Part shown: one piece after another, positions 47,203 through 59,592 of the stretch
Numbering within the stretch: the stretch's first letter is position 1
How the letters are laid out: every line of letters begins with the position of its first letter
DNA from: Cryptomeria japonica
Lineage: Eukaryota > Streptophyta > Pinopsida > Cupressales > Cupressaceae
Reading direction: 5' to 3'
Assembly (NCBI RefSeq): GCF_030272615.1
Contig: NC_081413.1
Coordinates: forward strand, 145,304,476-145,368,475
DNA: 64,000 nucleotides
Notes under the pieces: model-generated
The model's input: only the letters and a program-made list of their open reading frames with translations
What the model was told of the DNA's origin: nothing
The model's database searches: none
Translations under genes and position numbers: made by a program

Positions 47203-48141
47203 CTTTTGTTGGTCTCAAAATTTGATTCCCTTCAATGTCCTTAAGATAATATGGTCTAAACTGGGTGTAGAGAAAACATCAAAGATAAGGAAATTCCAGA
47301 GACAACATATGACAAGGTTTGATTTAAACCTTCTACACTTCGGGCTTCCTTAGAGCCCAGGTGGGTATACCTTTGTGAATTAACTTCACACTTTTAAACA
47401 ATAAACCCACAGCAAACCAGTCCAGAAAACCAGTGGATTCATTCACCTTGAAATTAACTGAAAACAATGAATAGAAATTGTTTTTAACTTCAGCATTTTG
47501 ATCAACAAAGTATGCAATAAACAACCTCGATTAACACCAGTGCCTTATCCAAGGTCACAGAGTCACTTAAATTCAAATAAAACTTCTGAAACAATATATC
47601 CTTATGCTTCCCGTCGGCTTGGTTTCCACTAATCTTGATATATGCCTGGCACATACAAGAATTCAATCATTCTAGACTAAGCTATGGTCCTCAAAATTCA
47701 AAGTCCCTTCCAAAGAATTTACTGGTATAAGTGATCCCACGTATTTAATTCCCCTCCTAAAGAGAAAAGCTAACAAACACTTATACTGAGATTGCTTTGC
47801 AATTCCATTCAAACTAAACAACCCTAGATTATTCAGAATAAAGACAGTAAATAAATTTGTGAACAAACGTGAAGACAACACATAACTTTTACTCAAAATC
47901 GATGGCCTGTATATTGATATTCATTTCAAAAAGTATTACAATGAATTCTGATTCTCCATTAGACTTAGAAAAGCTCAGATAAATTTCTGCAGCGTTTTCT
48001 TACAAAATTTTGTGATCCCCCCTCTTCTAGTCCTGGTATCCATTTATAACAACATGGATGCACAAAGCTTCGGACTTCTCGAGGAAAGTTTGTTACAATT
48101 ATTTCCAAAATTGATGTCGTTACAATTTTTGCGTAAAGCAG

Positions 48142-51100
48142 TCATGTGCTCTTTTCAGCTTCCACAGTCTATTCAACAGGTTGTTCAGTTTAAACCTCTT
48201 CTGGCTTTTCAGGGGTGCTCTCCAACTGCTCCGGATCATGGGTGGAATATTTAACTTCCCACTCATTATATGTCTCTTCTGTCGGCCATGAAAAATTAAT
48301 CACATCATCTTTACTTTTAGTCAACCTTTTCCAAGAATTTCTCAGTTTGTTGACTTCTGAATTAAGAAAACTATAGTGTGACTTAATTTTTTCTATTTCC
48401 TGTATTGTTATAACAAAGAAAGAGGTATCATCAAGATCAATGATTCCCTTTACCTTTGCTGACAATTTGACTTCTATCTCTTTAAGCCATATTTGCCTAT
48501 CTTTCAACTGATCCGAATTAGCAAAAATTCCTGGGAGCAACTCACAAACTTGATCAGTGTATTCCTTCTTAAGCAATTTAACCCTTCTTTCCACATTATC
48601 CACTTCTGTTACCAATTGCAATAAGATCTTAGCAATATCAGAAGTGGATTTGATAATGGGGTTAGCTCTTGCTTCATCACAAGATACACACATGAACTCT
48701 AGATCTTGCTCCTTAGGCCTCCATCTATCAAAAATGGGTGTCAAAATTGCCTTATCCCTCCTTAATTCATTCCATATCTCCATGACCTTTCTGACACTAT
48801 TGTGAAGCAGTGAGGCATTTATAGTGTCTGCAAAACTGAAGATTGTGGCTTTTATTTTCTCCTCATACTTCCCCGCATAAAAGGCCTGAGTTTGCTTTAG
48901 GTTCTCCAATTCTTGGGGAGTTATCTCAATCATTTGAGAGCTGGAAGGCGCAGGAGATGGTGGGAGCTCAATAATGGGGCTAGTAGGTGGGGGTCTTGCA
49001 GGAGAAGAGGTGATTATCAATGTTGAAGACTCACCTTGTTGGCGTTGTCCCATCAGCTGGCTCTGCAATTTGGCAATGATGCTATCTTTGCCTCTTACCT
49101 CCTCCTTGACATTGTCATAGGACCTCAAAACAGTCAATTTAATCTGGAGGGCCTCCTTTTCTTTGGCTTCCTTTTCAGCCACTGCAACACTGAATTTGGC
49201 AGTCTCTAACACAGTGCTAGCAGCCTCTACTACCCCTATACTCTCTACTCTTTTAATCATCAATTCACCAAGGTGACTTGTCCCTGAGGTGTCTTTACCT
49301 TTCTTGTCCTCATTTCTTTTGAGGGACCACATGACTAATGCAGTATTGTCCTTACTGAATGTAACCCCTTCCATGGGTTTAGTCTCTTTTCGTACTGCAT
49401 CTAGCACCAGAGCATCAACAATATTCCATTATGATAAAATGAGCACTCCAGCTTGTGCTACTAGATCCCTTCCCTGTTCAGGAGTGATGGTTTTGAATTC
49501 TTCCATCATCTCCTATTTTATTTCTTCCTCCACTGAGGCTGGATCTTTATTAGGCTGCTCTGCCTTTTTTGCTTCACACCTAGCATTATATTTATCTATA
49601 TGCTGCTTCCAGATAAATTGAATGAATGTTTCAAATGTGACAAAGCTATCATCAGCTAAAAAGGCACTACAGGCCTTCTTTATCTCAGGATCCCACTCCT
49701 GGCCTTTAAGTTCAGTTGAGGTGATATCCATTTGTGCTTCAGTGGGCTCTTCTGGCATCCCTTCTTCCACCTCATCATAAGTGTATGCAATCTCTCCCAA
49801 GCTGCACAACTGAGAGAGGTATTCAGTTGCTGCTTGTTCATCTCCTATGTGGATACGGGATTGGGATGGAGAATACAAGGGTGTATCTGATTGCACTCCT
49901 TTCCCCACCCTTTTCTTCTTTGGGCTGTCCTGGATGTCAATGACATCTTGTACCTTCCTCTTTCCTTTGGATGAAGAGGGCTCCCCTGTTGCAGACACCA
50001 ACACACTGTAACCTGATTTCTTATGCAGGGTGTAGTCACCAAGAGAGATTGCTTTAGTGGAAGCTGACTTGCCTAAAATCATTCTTGCCTTTTCAGGGTT
50101 ATTCTTAATTATAGCTTCCCTCTTCTCCTTTAGTGTTTGCATCACATCTTCAAAGCACACTATCAAAAATTTTATTTTCTCTTCCAATGGGAAGAAGCTA
50201 GACAATGGGTCATAGCTTGCATCAAATTGATGCACAAAATCCAGGGCTTTCTTGTAAACCACCCATTTTTCTTTCCTCAACTCCTGTTCATCTAAGTCAA
50301 ATTCATTCCTGATGAGGTCTTCAGAAAAGTGGAATTGATGAGGCCTACCTCTGCATGCTACCTTCTTCTGGAACACACCATTGTAGAAGCCCTCTGGATC
50401 AGCACCTCTGGACACTGCAGTGGATAAATGGTAGGGTTTGAGGAAATCCTCAAAACAATTCCAGCCTCCCTTTGTAATTACAAATTGGTGGGCTACTGTA
50501 GCTGCAGGGAAAATTGTCCCTTTACCTCTCCCTGTTAGCTCTGCCTCTTGTAGGCCACCAATTTGTCTAAAGATCTCAGTTGTTCCCACTTTGAGGGGGA
50601 CCTGGTAGGGTAACAAAAATGGGGTGCCTCTGAAACCAAAAACTCTGAAAACTGTGGAGACTGGATATAAGTACATATCACCCCAGTTATGAACTATCTT
50701 GATATTCTCTGCGAATTCTTTTGGCCTTAAGAATTCTAGAAGAACGTTGGGGACTCTTGGGTTATCAGAGCAAAGGAGAGTCCTTATTTTGGATGCAAAA
50801 TATTTATCGAATTTTAGAAAACTAGCATCCTCTCTGTCCCATGACAACACAGTACTCCATAGTTGTACTGGCATCTTCTCTCCTTCCTTCTCTTTTATCA
50901 GGTCCATTCCACTGGCAAAATAATCACCACCTTTGAAGAGAAAAAGGTGCATCAAGAGTGAGTACCATCCAAATGGCCTATCCACCTTCCCATTTTTTAT
51001 TCCTATCAACCCACCATGGATAGCATTGGCAACATAAGAAGCATAATCAAATGTAATAGCAAGAGAAGGATTCAAAATTTGAACAATCTTTAACAAGTAA

Positions 51101-51780
51101 TGGTTTGGCATATTTGATTCAGCATCCTCTCCGAGAACTTGGCAAAGTTCCCAATACATCCCTTTCGCCCTCAAGGTAAACATACTCAATGAAAAAGGCT
51201 CTTGCGTGTTGGGCCCTACAACTGCTAACCCTCCTATTTTCAGAAAAAGTTCTTTAAGAGGCCCATTCCTAAGATGACTCCTCTATGCACTGTACACCTG
51301 GGCTAATTGTGTGAAGTTTATGGGTTCCAAGAAGTTTGTAAACTCACTGAGCCCAAACGCTGTTCTCAGTTCTTCTGCATTGATTTCCACGAGGGTTTTC
51401 CCATTTACATCCCGGATGCACCTTGTGATTGAATCATAATTTAATGCCATTTGGGTTAGCAAGTCTGTATCCATGAATACTCTTGGGACTACTAATTTCC
51501 CAACATCTAGTTCCCAAACACTGTTTTGAGGAGCAGGAGAATTTCTCATTCCAAATCCGACTCTAAACAGCCCCAACCCGGACATTCCAACCTGTGGGTC
51601 TCTCAACCAATTACCTTTGTCATATAATCCTTCTCCAATTTTCAGACGGGGAGCCCTGGGTACTAACTCCTTGGCCTTAGATGCCTGATTAGTTGACAAC
51701 GTCAACAGCTTTAAAAAGTCATCACATACACTTCTTTCTAGATAATCAACCTTGCCAGAAAATTCCCTTTTAGGAGCCAT
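48142..51780 (-). pseudogene. U3-encoded accessory ORF of element G (5' LTR copy)
   Basis: This is the twin of 34689-38330, 1,213 codons from the ATG at 51780. Private stops are at 51283-51285, 48190-48192 and 48169-48171; shared stops are at 49513-49515 and 49429-49431. Where the other copy has its three private stops, this one reads Gln, Gln and Trp, so those stops arose after insertion or in one LTR only. The shared stops were already in the parent, or they mark a real division into two or three frames; protein-like sequence continues across them. Being upstream of the TATA box, this copy would need its own promoter. Confidence 0.75.
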
Positions 51781-52309
51781 TTGAAAATGCAACAAGATGA
51801 ATATCACTTCTTAAACACTCCTGTAACACAAGAATAATTTGACTTATTACACCACACAAGAATAGCTGCAAAATAAGAAAGAACCTGATGCTTGCTTGAA
51901 GGAATTCGCTTTGCGACTGATTCACCTTCTCTATATTTGAAAAAGATAACTCTACATTATTCTTCTGCAAAATCTTTTAAAAGATATCTACACTTGGTTG
52001 TTAAGAAATCAAATGCTTGTACTCTGGGCCTTAACTATGACATTGATTCCGCATGCTTCGGTCGTCCTTTTAAAATCGAATTCATACAAGAATTCATATT
52101 TTACCTCCAACGGGTCGCAGCCTTCCTGCAAGTGTCTCACTGTTAATTTCATTTTGACGGCTTTGTCTTTAGTCTGGGTCCCGTCTTTCTATTGGCTACA
52201 TAATACCACGCAGCATCCGACCATTGTCTTAGAAAATCCCTTTGCATTCTGTTTTTATACTGGCCGAATGTCTCCCTTTATACTGTGGCGGGCCCATATT
52301 TTCCCTTTT

Positions 52310-53170
52310 TGGCCATGTCATCATCATGACACATGGACGGCCCTCGTTAACAGTCGCTATTTCGTGGGTTTAAGAAGTGAGCACCTCACCCTTGCGAAAT
52401 AGCGCCAACCGTCGGATCATCCTTCAAGTTGATCACCTTTTAATCCTTCGAAAAGGTCCTCAGGAATGGTGGGCCCACTGAGTCGTCACTAACACCTGGC
52501 ACCTAGTCACCTGCTGTGCTGATTTGTCGCTCTGTTACTGGCTAGAAGAAGAACCATGGGGGGTCCCACTTTCGTCTCAACAGGTCTGTCTCTTATGTCA
52601 TCATCAAGACACGTGGACGGCTGATATTCATTCTCGCTATTTCACGTCTTTAAAGGGTGAGCACTTTACCCTTGCGAAATAGCGCCGACCGTCAGATCAT
52701 CTCTACAGTCGATCGGTATTTAACCCCTTAAGAAGGCTCTCAGAGACGGTGGGCCCACGGACACGTCATGGACACCTGGCGCCTTGTCACTTTCGGAGCT
52801 AACTTGTCAATTTTTCATTTGCTGGAAGGAGCCACGGGGTCTCAATAAATTGTAAGAGCTGTCTCTGCCAAGTCATCTCCACCTGTAAGCCGACTCATCT
52901 TTGGGGCCCACTTTTGAACCCTTGGTCCTGACCCACTGACTGTGGTGACTTGTGCCACGTGCTACCTTTTAATACGCCAGAAGAAAGCCAGGGGGCTCCA
53001 ACTACCTCTGACAGCTATACCTTTTACTTCCTCCGTCATGACATATGGACGGCTGACATTTATTCTCGCTATTTCGCGGCTTTAAAGGGTGAGCACTTAA
53101 CCCTTGCGAAATAGCGCCGACCGTCGGATCCTTTCTCAAGTTGATCAACGTTTACTGGGCCCGACACTTT
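52310..53170 (-). promoter_or_regulatory. Triplicated U3 module (5' LTR copy)
   Basis: Inverted-repeat arms are at 52356-52365/52394-52403, 52636-52645/52674-52683 and 53068-53077/53106-53115. In the first two, the left arm has one change each (CGT, CAC), while the right arms are intact. Confidence 0.65.
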
Positions 53171-53472
53171 AGAATGAAATAATACAAGGCGAAATTTTTT
53201 CAAATAATCAACATAACCGCCTAGGTAAATAACAAGGGGGGACACTTCCTAAGACCCCATGACCCATGACTTAAGTGAAATAAAGTAACGGCAGAATAGA
53301 AACCAGAGGGCTTAACAAGGAAAGAGTCTAAAAAATTAAAACCCTTAAACCCCTAAGGTCTAGAACAAAGCTGAAGCACTTAGGATTACACCTCATTCGG
53401 AAAATTTTCAAGGTACCATAGCCAATTATGGGGAAAGAAGAACCCAATTCTAAAAACAGTGATAACAAAACC

Positions 53473-54841
53473 TTTGCACTGGTAGCTAGAATTGAGGCAG
53501 TCAGATTATTCTTGGCTTTTGCAGCACACAAGAACTACAAAGTTTATCAAATGGATATTAAATGTACATTTTTGAATGGAGATCTTGACGAGGAAGTATA
53601 CATTTGAAAACCTGATGGATTTTCTTTGACAGATGACAATGATATGGTTTGCAGGTTAAGGAAAGATCTGTATGGACTAAAACAAGCTCCAAGAGCTTGG
53701 TATGCAAGATTGGATAAGTATCTTTTGAAGATTGGTTTTAGTAAAAGAAATGCAAAAAACAATTTATATTACAAAATAACTAATGATGACATCTTGATTA
53801 TAGAAGTATTTGTTGATGATATAATCTTTGGAGAAGAAGATGGATTATGTAAAGAATTTTCTATTAAAATGCAGCAAGAATTTGAAATGTCTATAATTGG
53901 AGAAATAAAATTCTTCTTAGGATTGCAAATTTCACAGACTAATAAAGGTATATACTTGAGTCAATCCAAATACTTAAAAGAAATTTGGGATGGAGAACTC
54001 TAAACTGGTAAGTACACCTATGACTACAAATGACAAATTATCTCAAAGGGATGAATCTAAACCTGTTAATCCAACTAGCTACAAATCTATGATAGGAGGT
54101 TTACTGTACTTGACACAAACCAGACCTGATATTATGAATGCAGTATGTATTGTTTCAATATTTCAAAGTAATCCTAGAAAAAATCATGAATCAGTAGTAA
54201 AAAGGATTTTCCGGTACTTACAAGGGACTATAAATCTTGGATTATGGTATCCTAGAGATAAAAACCTTGAATTATGTGCATACACAGATGCAAATTGGGC
54301 AGGAGATGTGGATGATAGGAAAAGCACCACCGGCGGAGCATTATTTCTTGGAAACAGACTAGTTTCTTCGTTGAGTAAGAAACAAAGTTGTACATGTTTA
54401 TCAACAACAAAATCAGAATATGTTGCAGCAACAACTAACTGTACACAGGTACTATGGCTTAAGCAAATGTTGAAAGACATAAAGGTAAAATGCAAGGAAC
54501 CTATTACTATATATTGTGATAACACTATAGAAATTGATATATCTAAGAATCCAGTACTACATTCTAAAACAAAACATGTTTCTATCAAACTGAATTTTCT
54601 AAGAGAAAAAGTTGAAGAAAAGGAGATAAAACTGGTTTATGTGAATACTAAAGAACAGCATGCAGATATTTTTACAAAACCTTTGCCCAAGGAGACTTTT
54701 GAATATCTCAAAGATCAGGTTGGAGTCATACCACCACCGGTAGAGACTTATGAAGTTGATGATTGTCATCAACCGGCAGAATTAACAGACAAATCTTTTA
54801 TTCTGGTCTTTGATGAGGAAGCTACTTCTCAAGGGGAGTAG
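53473..54841 (+). pseudogene. Copia-B RT and RNase H
   Basis: This resumes the frame broken at 33753 with TFALVARIEAVRLFLAFA. RT motifs are YQMDIKCTFLNG, YGLKQAPRAWYARL (near 53670) and the catalytic F-V-D-D in FVDDIIFGEED near 53810. There is a stop at 53605 and a shift near 53985. RNase H: ADANWAGDVDDRKSTTGG near 54285, TTKSEYVA near 54405 and YCDNTIEIDIS near 54513, where the usual TSAI/QSAI context is changed. KTKHVSIKLNFLRE and DIFTKPLP follow. It ends at the TAG at 54839. Confidence 0.9.
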
Positions 54842-55160
54842 TTCGTATATTGAATTGATTGGTATTTTGTATATGACTTTGGTATTTGATGTCAAAGGGG
54901 GAGAGATATCTATGGAAAAACACATTATCTTTTGAGACATTATCTTTTGAGGAGAGATTGGTATTGAAAAACTTTGGATAACACATGTTGCTCCCAGGGG
55001 GAGAGATTGTTGCTTGGGAGAGATTATTACTCTTTGTATGTATTTTGATTTCTGGTTATGATCTTTTTGGAGATTGTTGGTTTTTGGTATTTGGCATTTC
55101 TGTTTTGGCACTTTGATGGTTTTTCCATCTTGTGTTACCATCAATGCCAAAGGGGGAGAT
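54842..55160 (+). other. Copia-B 3' untranslated region with three purine tracts
   Basis: Non-coding. The functional purine tract AAAGGGGGAGAT is at 55149-55160, next to the LTR. Two further copies of the motif lie at about 54891-54907 and 54995-55010, the latter followed by ATTGTTGC as at the true LTR border. Confidence 0.75.
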
Positions 55161-55910
55161 TGTTGGTATTTTGGTATGGTTTTGTTATTGATGTCAACAC
55201 CTACTAAAACATTAGCACTTTGGAGATCCAACAACATTCACCGGCAAGCAAGTAACTATTGCACAGTTACTGGTATATGGTTCACCGACAGGATATAATG
55301 ATCACCGACACTTGGAATGATATGGAAGACACTTGGTAATATCGAAGATATCGTGTGTACATCTTATCTTAGTGAATTAAATCATTGGTATATTCATATT
55401 TACATATTTGCTTTTACCGGCAAATAGGTCTAGGGTTACACCGGCAGGTTTATCTTTTCTAGATCAGCATGGCACACTATGGAGATGATTAATTATTGTT
55501 GTAAATGCATTAAGTCGACATGTTCAATCGGTTATTGCATCGGATATTATATTGTTTGTAAAATGTTCTTATGGTAATATCTTGTAGAGCCGACCTACTA
55601 AAATTGGTCTTAGGCTATGGTATAAATGTAAGATATTATTTGTAAGATCAAATGTGGAATGCAAAAAAGAATTGTGTGAAGGTATATGCGAGATTAAGCA
55701 GTGCAATACACGCAGACATCATTTGAAGGTGAAGTTAGGTTTTTGTGGAAGCATATCAGCATTACACCGGTACTAAATCCAGCATATGAAGATGCTATTT
55801 TTGTGCAGTACATTCTTATTAGATTTAACCATCCAACTCTAGTTAGTGTGACTCCCATTTTGTGATTTAGTAGTGAGCTGTAGGTTGTTGGCCTTTCTGC
55901 ATGTGCAGAC
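55161..55910 (+). repeat. Copia-B 3' LTR, left part
   Basis: This matches 29777-30530 of the 5' LTR. It is cut by element H after CAGAC (55906-55910). Confidence 0.92.
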
Positions 55911-56228
55911 TGTAGGATTTGAGAAATACAAATCCACAGAACCCAAAAGAAACCTGCATGCAAGAAACCTGTCACAGAGAAAGAGAGAGAACGAATACAA
56001 GGGTTTTGGCTCTGACAAAGAGAAAAGATATATTATCAGAGAAAAATGAATCAAGAATATGAATAATACAAGAGATCAATCCTTATAAAGGAGATCAACA
56101 CCAAAAGGAAAATCTAACCCTAAGGTGTGAGCATTTAATAATTAAATATTAATTATTAAATGACTAATGTATGCATAAAGAGAAATCTTAAGAGGAGAGC
56201 AAAGTTAATTAATTATTTTACTCTAACA
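55911..56228 (-). repeat. Element H 3' LTR
   Basis: 318 bp. Minus-strand TTATAAGG in the middle is a likely TATA box. It differs from the other LTR at AAAATCTA/AAAACCTA and ATTATTTT/ATTACTTT. Confidence 0.93.
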
Positions 56229-56240
56229 CCCCCCCTTAAG
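56229..56240 (-). other. Element H polypurine tract
   Basis: Minus-strand CTTAAGGGGGGG, then TG before the LTR. Confidence 0.7.
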
Positions 56241-56449
56241 ATGAGCTACAATACAGCTACAAACAATGCAGAAAAAAGCAAAGGAACTACAATGCAAAAG
56301 AGGGTCCCGGCAACAAGGCCTGATGAGGTACCCGAATACAAGAAAATCTCTATAAAGCGGAGTAAAGGAGAAAACCCAGTGGGAAAAAACTCCTCTCCAA
56401 AAAGAGATAAAGAATCATGCTGAAAAGAAAACATGAAGGAAGGAAGGCC

Positions 56450-58006
56450 TCACTGAGACCCCCCAAGGACAACTTCCTTCACCCCAAGCATTGAGCGCAA
56501 CTGAAGATAGCGCGGAGATGCCAAGGGTTTAGTGAAGATGTCTGCAACCTTCTCCTCTGTAGGAATATACTCCAAGATGAGAGAACCATCCTGAATCAAC
56601 TGTCTGATGAAGTGCATGTGGATTTCAATATGCTTTGTCCGCTGATGCTCCACTGGGTTGCGAGAAATGTGAATGGCACTCTGGTTGTCACACCAAAGAA
56701 TAGTGGGACAATTTGGAGGAAACCCAAACTCTGTCATCGACTGCCGAAGCCATAAAACCTCCTGACTGGCTAACACTGCTGCACGGTACTCAGCCTCTAT
56801 AGATGATAATGCAATAGCAGATTGCTTCTTACAAGACCATGTGATAGGACCAGAACCAAGGCAAAAAACGAAGCCAGAAGTAGACTTCTAATCATTGACA
56901 TCACCAGCCCAATCGGAGTCAGTGAAGCCAATGATGTGAGGGGATCCTGAAGAGTAGTGAATGCCATAATGTGTGGTGCCCTGAATATATCTCAAAATAC
57001 GTTTGGCTGCTTGCCAATGGCTCTCATGAGGATCATGGGAGAACCGAGAGACAAGGCCAACCGCAAAGGAAAGATCAGGACGAGAATGTGTCAGGTACAA
57101 CAGACTGCCAACCAACTGCCTGTATAAAGTGGGGTCTACTGAAGGAGTAGAGCAAGTGGAAGACAAAACAACACCTGACTGAAATGGAGTGGGGCCAAAC
57201 TTGCAATCAAGCATGCCAAATCGCTGAAGCATATCAAGAGCATACTTCTCCTAAAAAATGGAAATCCCATCTGAAGACTGAATAACCTGTAGACCTAGAA
57301 AGAAGTGCAAGAGACCAAGATCGGTCATCTCAAACTGCTCCATCAAAGCTCTCTGAACACTCTAAATCATGGAGGATGAGCTACCTGTAATGATGAGATC
57401 ATCTACATATAGCACTAGAATCAAAAGATCACCCTCCTGATGCTGAATATAGACTGTGTGATCGGAATGACAGCGTGTGAAGTGCGAGGAAAGCAAGAAG
57501 GAGTCCATCTTCTCATACCAAGTCCTGGGGGCTTGTTTGACACCATATAATGAACGTCGAAGTCTGCAAACCAAAGAAGTGTCCTGCACAAAACCCTGAG
57601 GCTGCTCCATATAGATCTCCTCATGTAGGTATCCATGCAAGAAGGCACTCTTCACATCCATCTGAAACACTGTCCATCCCTGTGAAGCTGCAAGTGAAAG
57701 TACCAAGCGTATAGAATTCATCTTGGCGACAGGAGCAAAGGTCTCAGAGTAGTCAATACCCTCTACCTGAGAAAACCCCTTCGCAACAAGACGGGCCTTA
57801 TACTTATCAATAGAACCATCTGCAGCATACTTGGTACGATACACCCACTTGCACCGAACCAACTTTCTTCCCTTAGGAAGAGGACAAAGATCCCAAGTAT
57901 GATTCTTCATCAAAGAAGAATACTCCTCATCCATGGCCCTATCCCACTCTGGGTGTCCTGTCGCCTCTGAAAACTTTTGAGGATCATTTGAAAGGGTATG
58001 ACTCAA
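56450..58006 (-). pseudogene. Element H reverse transcriptase and RNase H
   Basis: The RT has WDRAMDEEYSSL, KWVYRTKY, FQMDVKSAFLHG, YGVKQAPRTWYEKM and the catalytic Y-V-D-D in LYVDDLIITGSS near 57400. Stops lie at 57362-57364, 57251-57253 and 56888-56890. RNase H has DSDWAGDVND near 56900, SSIEAEYRA near 56800 and WCDNQSAIHIS near 56675, ending with the DIFTKPLA-like tail and a stop at 56450. The RT starts in a different frame from the integrase, with the shift near 58010-58080. Confidence 0.92.
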
Positions 58007-59592
58007 AAGACTAGAACCAGATGTCTGAGCACGAGTGCGACGAGTATCTGAAGGTCTCCTGCCAAAGAACCAGCTGCATCAACAGTATCACGAGCCCACT
58101 TCGGCAAAGACGGAGCAACTGGTGGTGGTGGAGATGGTGGATCATGATTTACATCATCCTCAAGAGATAAGTAATCCTCAAGAGATGAAGAGGAAGGAGT
58201 AGGCAATGAGGGAGAAGCTGGTGATGGAGAATCCATCTGAGGATAGCACTCATCAAACTGGACATCCCACCGAAACAAGACCTCTCTAGAATCAGGATCA
58301 AACAACCTGTATGCCTTAACATCCTCACAGTAGCCAACAAATATGAGTGGTCAGCTCTTCCTCTCCATGGCTATCCGCTGAGCATCAAGAATAAATGCCC
58401 AAGCCTCACTACCAAAAACTCGGAATGTAGAAACATCAGGCTTGACATGGGTCCAAGCCTCCTCAGGAGTTATATGTCGTAATGCCTTATGGGGCATCCA
58501 GTTCTGAATATAATTGGCACAATTGACTGCCTCAGCCCAAAATGAAGAACTCATAGCTCGAGACTGTATCATACAATTTGCCATCTCCTGTAAGGTTCTG
58601 TTCTTTCTCTCAGCAACACCATTCTGTTGAGGGGTATAAGGAATTGTACACTGATGCTGTAAACCATGCTCAGTGCAAAAATCTCTGAAAGCCTGATTTA
58701 CATACCCCCCCCCATTATCTGTGCATATCCTCCTGATAGAAAGTCCAGATTGCTTCTCCACAAATGTCTTAAACTTCCTGAAAGAGTCAAAGACATCAGA
58801 CTTGTACTTAAGAAAGTACACCCATGTACGTCTGGAGAAGTCATCAATAAAAGTGAGTACATAACGGGCCCCTGAAAAAGGAGTCGGAAAGGACATAAGA
58901 TCACTGTGTACCAACTCTAGGGCTGCCCTAGCACGAGAGGCTCGACCCTTAGGAAAAGGATCTCGATGATGTTTGCCAAGGACACAACCACGACATACAC
59001 CATCTGTACAAAAAATCTATGGAAGCCCAATCACAAGTGCCTGTGTACTCATCTACTGTAGATATCTGTAATTGACATGACCAAAACGCTCATGCCAAAG
59101 CCTGCTCACTGAATCTGCATGTGCTATAAGAGAGGAACCAACAGTGTCTGAACTTTCAAAGCCATCAAAACTATATAAGTGAGATGCAGAATCCACACTC
59201 CCAGTAGCCACAGCCAAGTCAGGATCATGAAGATCTCGAATAACCACATCATGTGGAGAGAACTCAACTGTCTTACCAGAGCCAGAGTGGCAAATCTGAT
59301 AAACGGATAGAAGGTTTGTCGAAATGTCAGGAACCAAAAGCACATCCTGAAGACAACCACCATCCAATGAAACAGTACCTGAACCCTGAACAGAAAGTTG
59401 TGCTGAGTCACCAACTGCAATATGTCTAGTGCCTGTAGGAGCAAGAGCGGTGACCAAATCCTGTGTGTGTGTCATATGGTGAGAGGCACCAGAATCTAGA
59501 ATCCAAGTGGACGCTGAGGACAATGCTCGTGCAGAAAGAGCATGACCTTTCCCTATGGGCTGTGAAGGAGGCTGTGGTGCACTGATATTATG
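58007..59592 (-). pseudogene. Element H protease and integrase
   Basis: Protease WILDSGASHHMTH is near 59490. GAG-pre-integrase LWHERFGHVNYRYL is near 59070, and CRGCVLGKHH near 58985. The integrase core has HSDLMSFP near 58905, TDNGGGYV near 58705 (Gly where Glu is usual after GG) and GVAERKNRT near 58610. Stops lie at 59053-59055, 59017-59019 and 58351-58353. The C-terminal part to about 58080 is Pro/Ser-rich. Confidence 0.9.

Larger units (their letters stand above)
33754..53467 (-). mobile_element. Element G: giant-LTR Ty3/gypsy (Ogre/Tat-like)
   Basis: The element is 19,714 bp with ends TGTTGG...TAACA, target duplication AAACC at 33749-33753 and 53468-53472, and LTRs of 6,264 and 6,261 bp. 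The interior (7.2 kb) holds one Gag-Pol frame of 2,282 codons, including an extra RNase H before the RT. The primer site TGGCGACTCTGCTGGGGACC and two RNase H regions point to the Ogre/Tat group. Each LTR carries a long sense open frame in U3, far outside what LTRs usually hold. Confidence 0.95.
47207..53467 (-). repeat. Element G 5' LTR
   Basis: The LTR is 6,261 bp, 3 bp shorter than its partner. The 3-bp loss is inside the U3 open frame (near 49133) and keeps the frame. TATA box at 48042-48048. Confidence 0.95.

Noticed and set aside
34689-51780. The long frames considered as a duplicated host gene
   Set aside because: Both copies lie inside 6.26-kb repeats with LTR ends, primer site and a 5-bp TSD, so they belong to element G.
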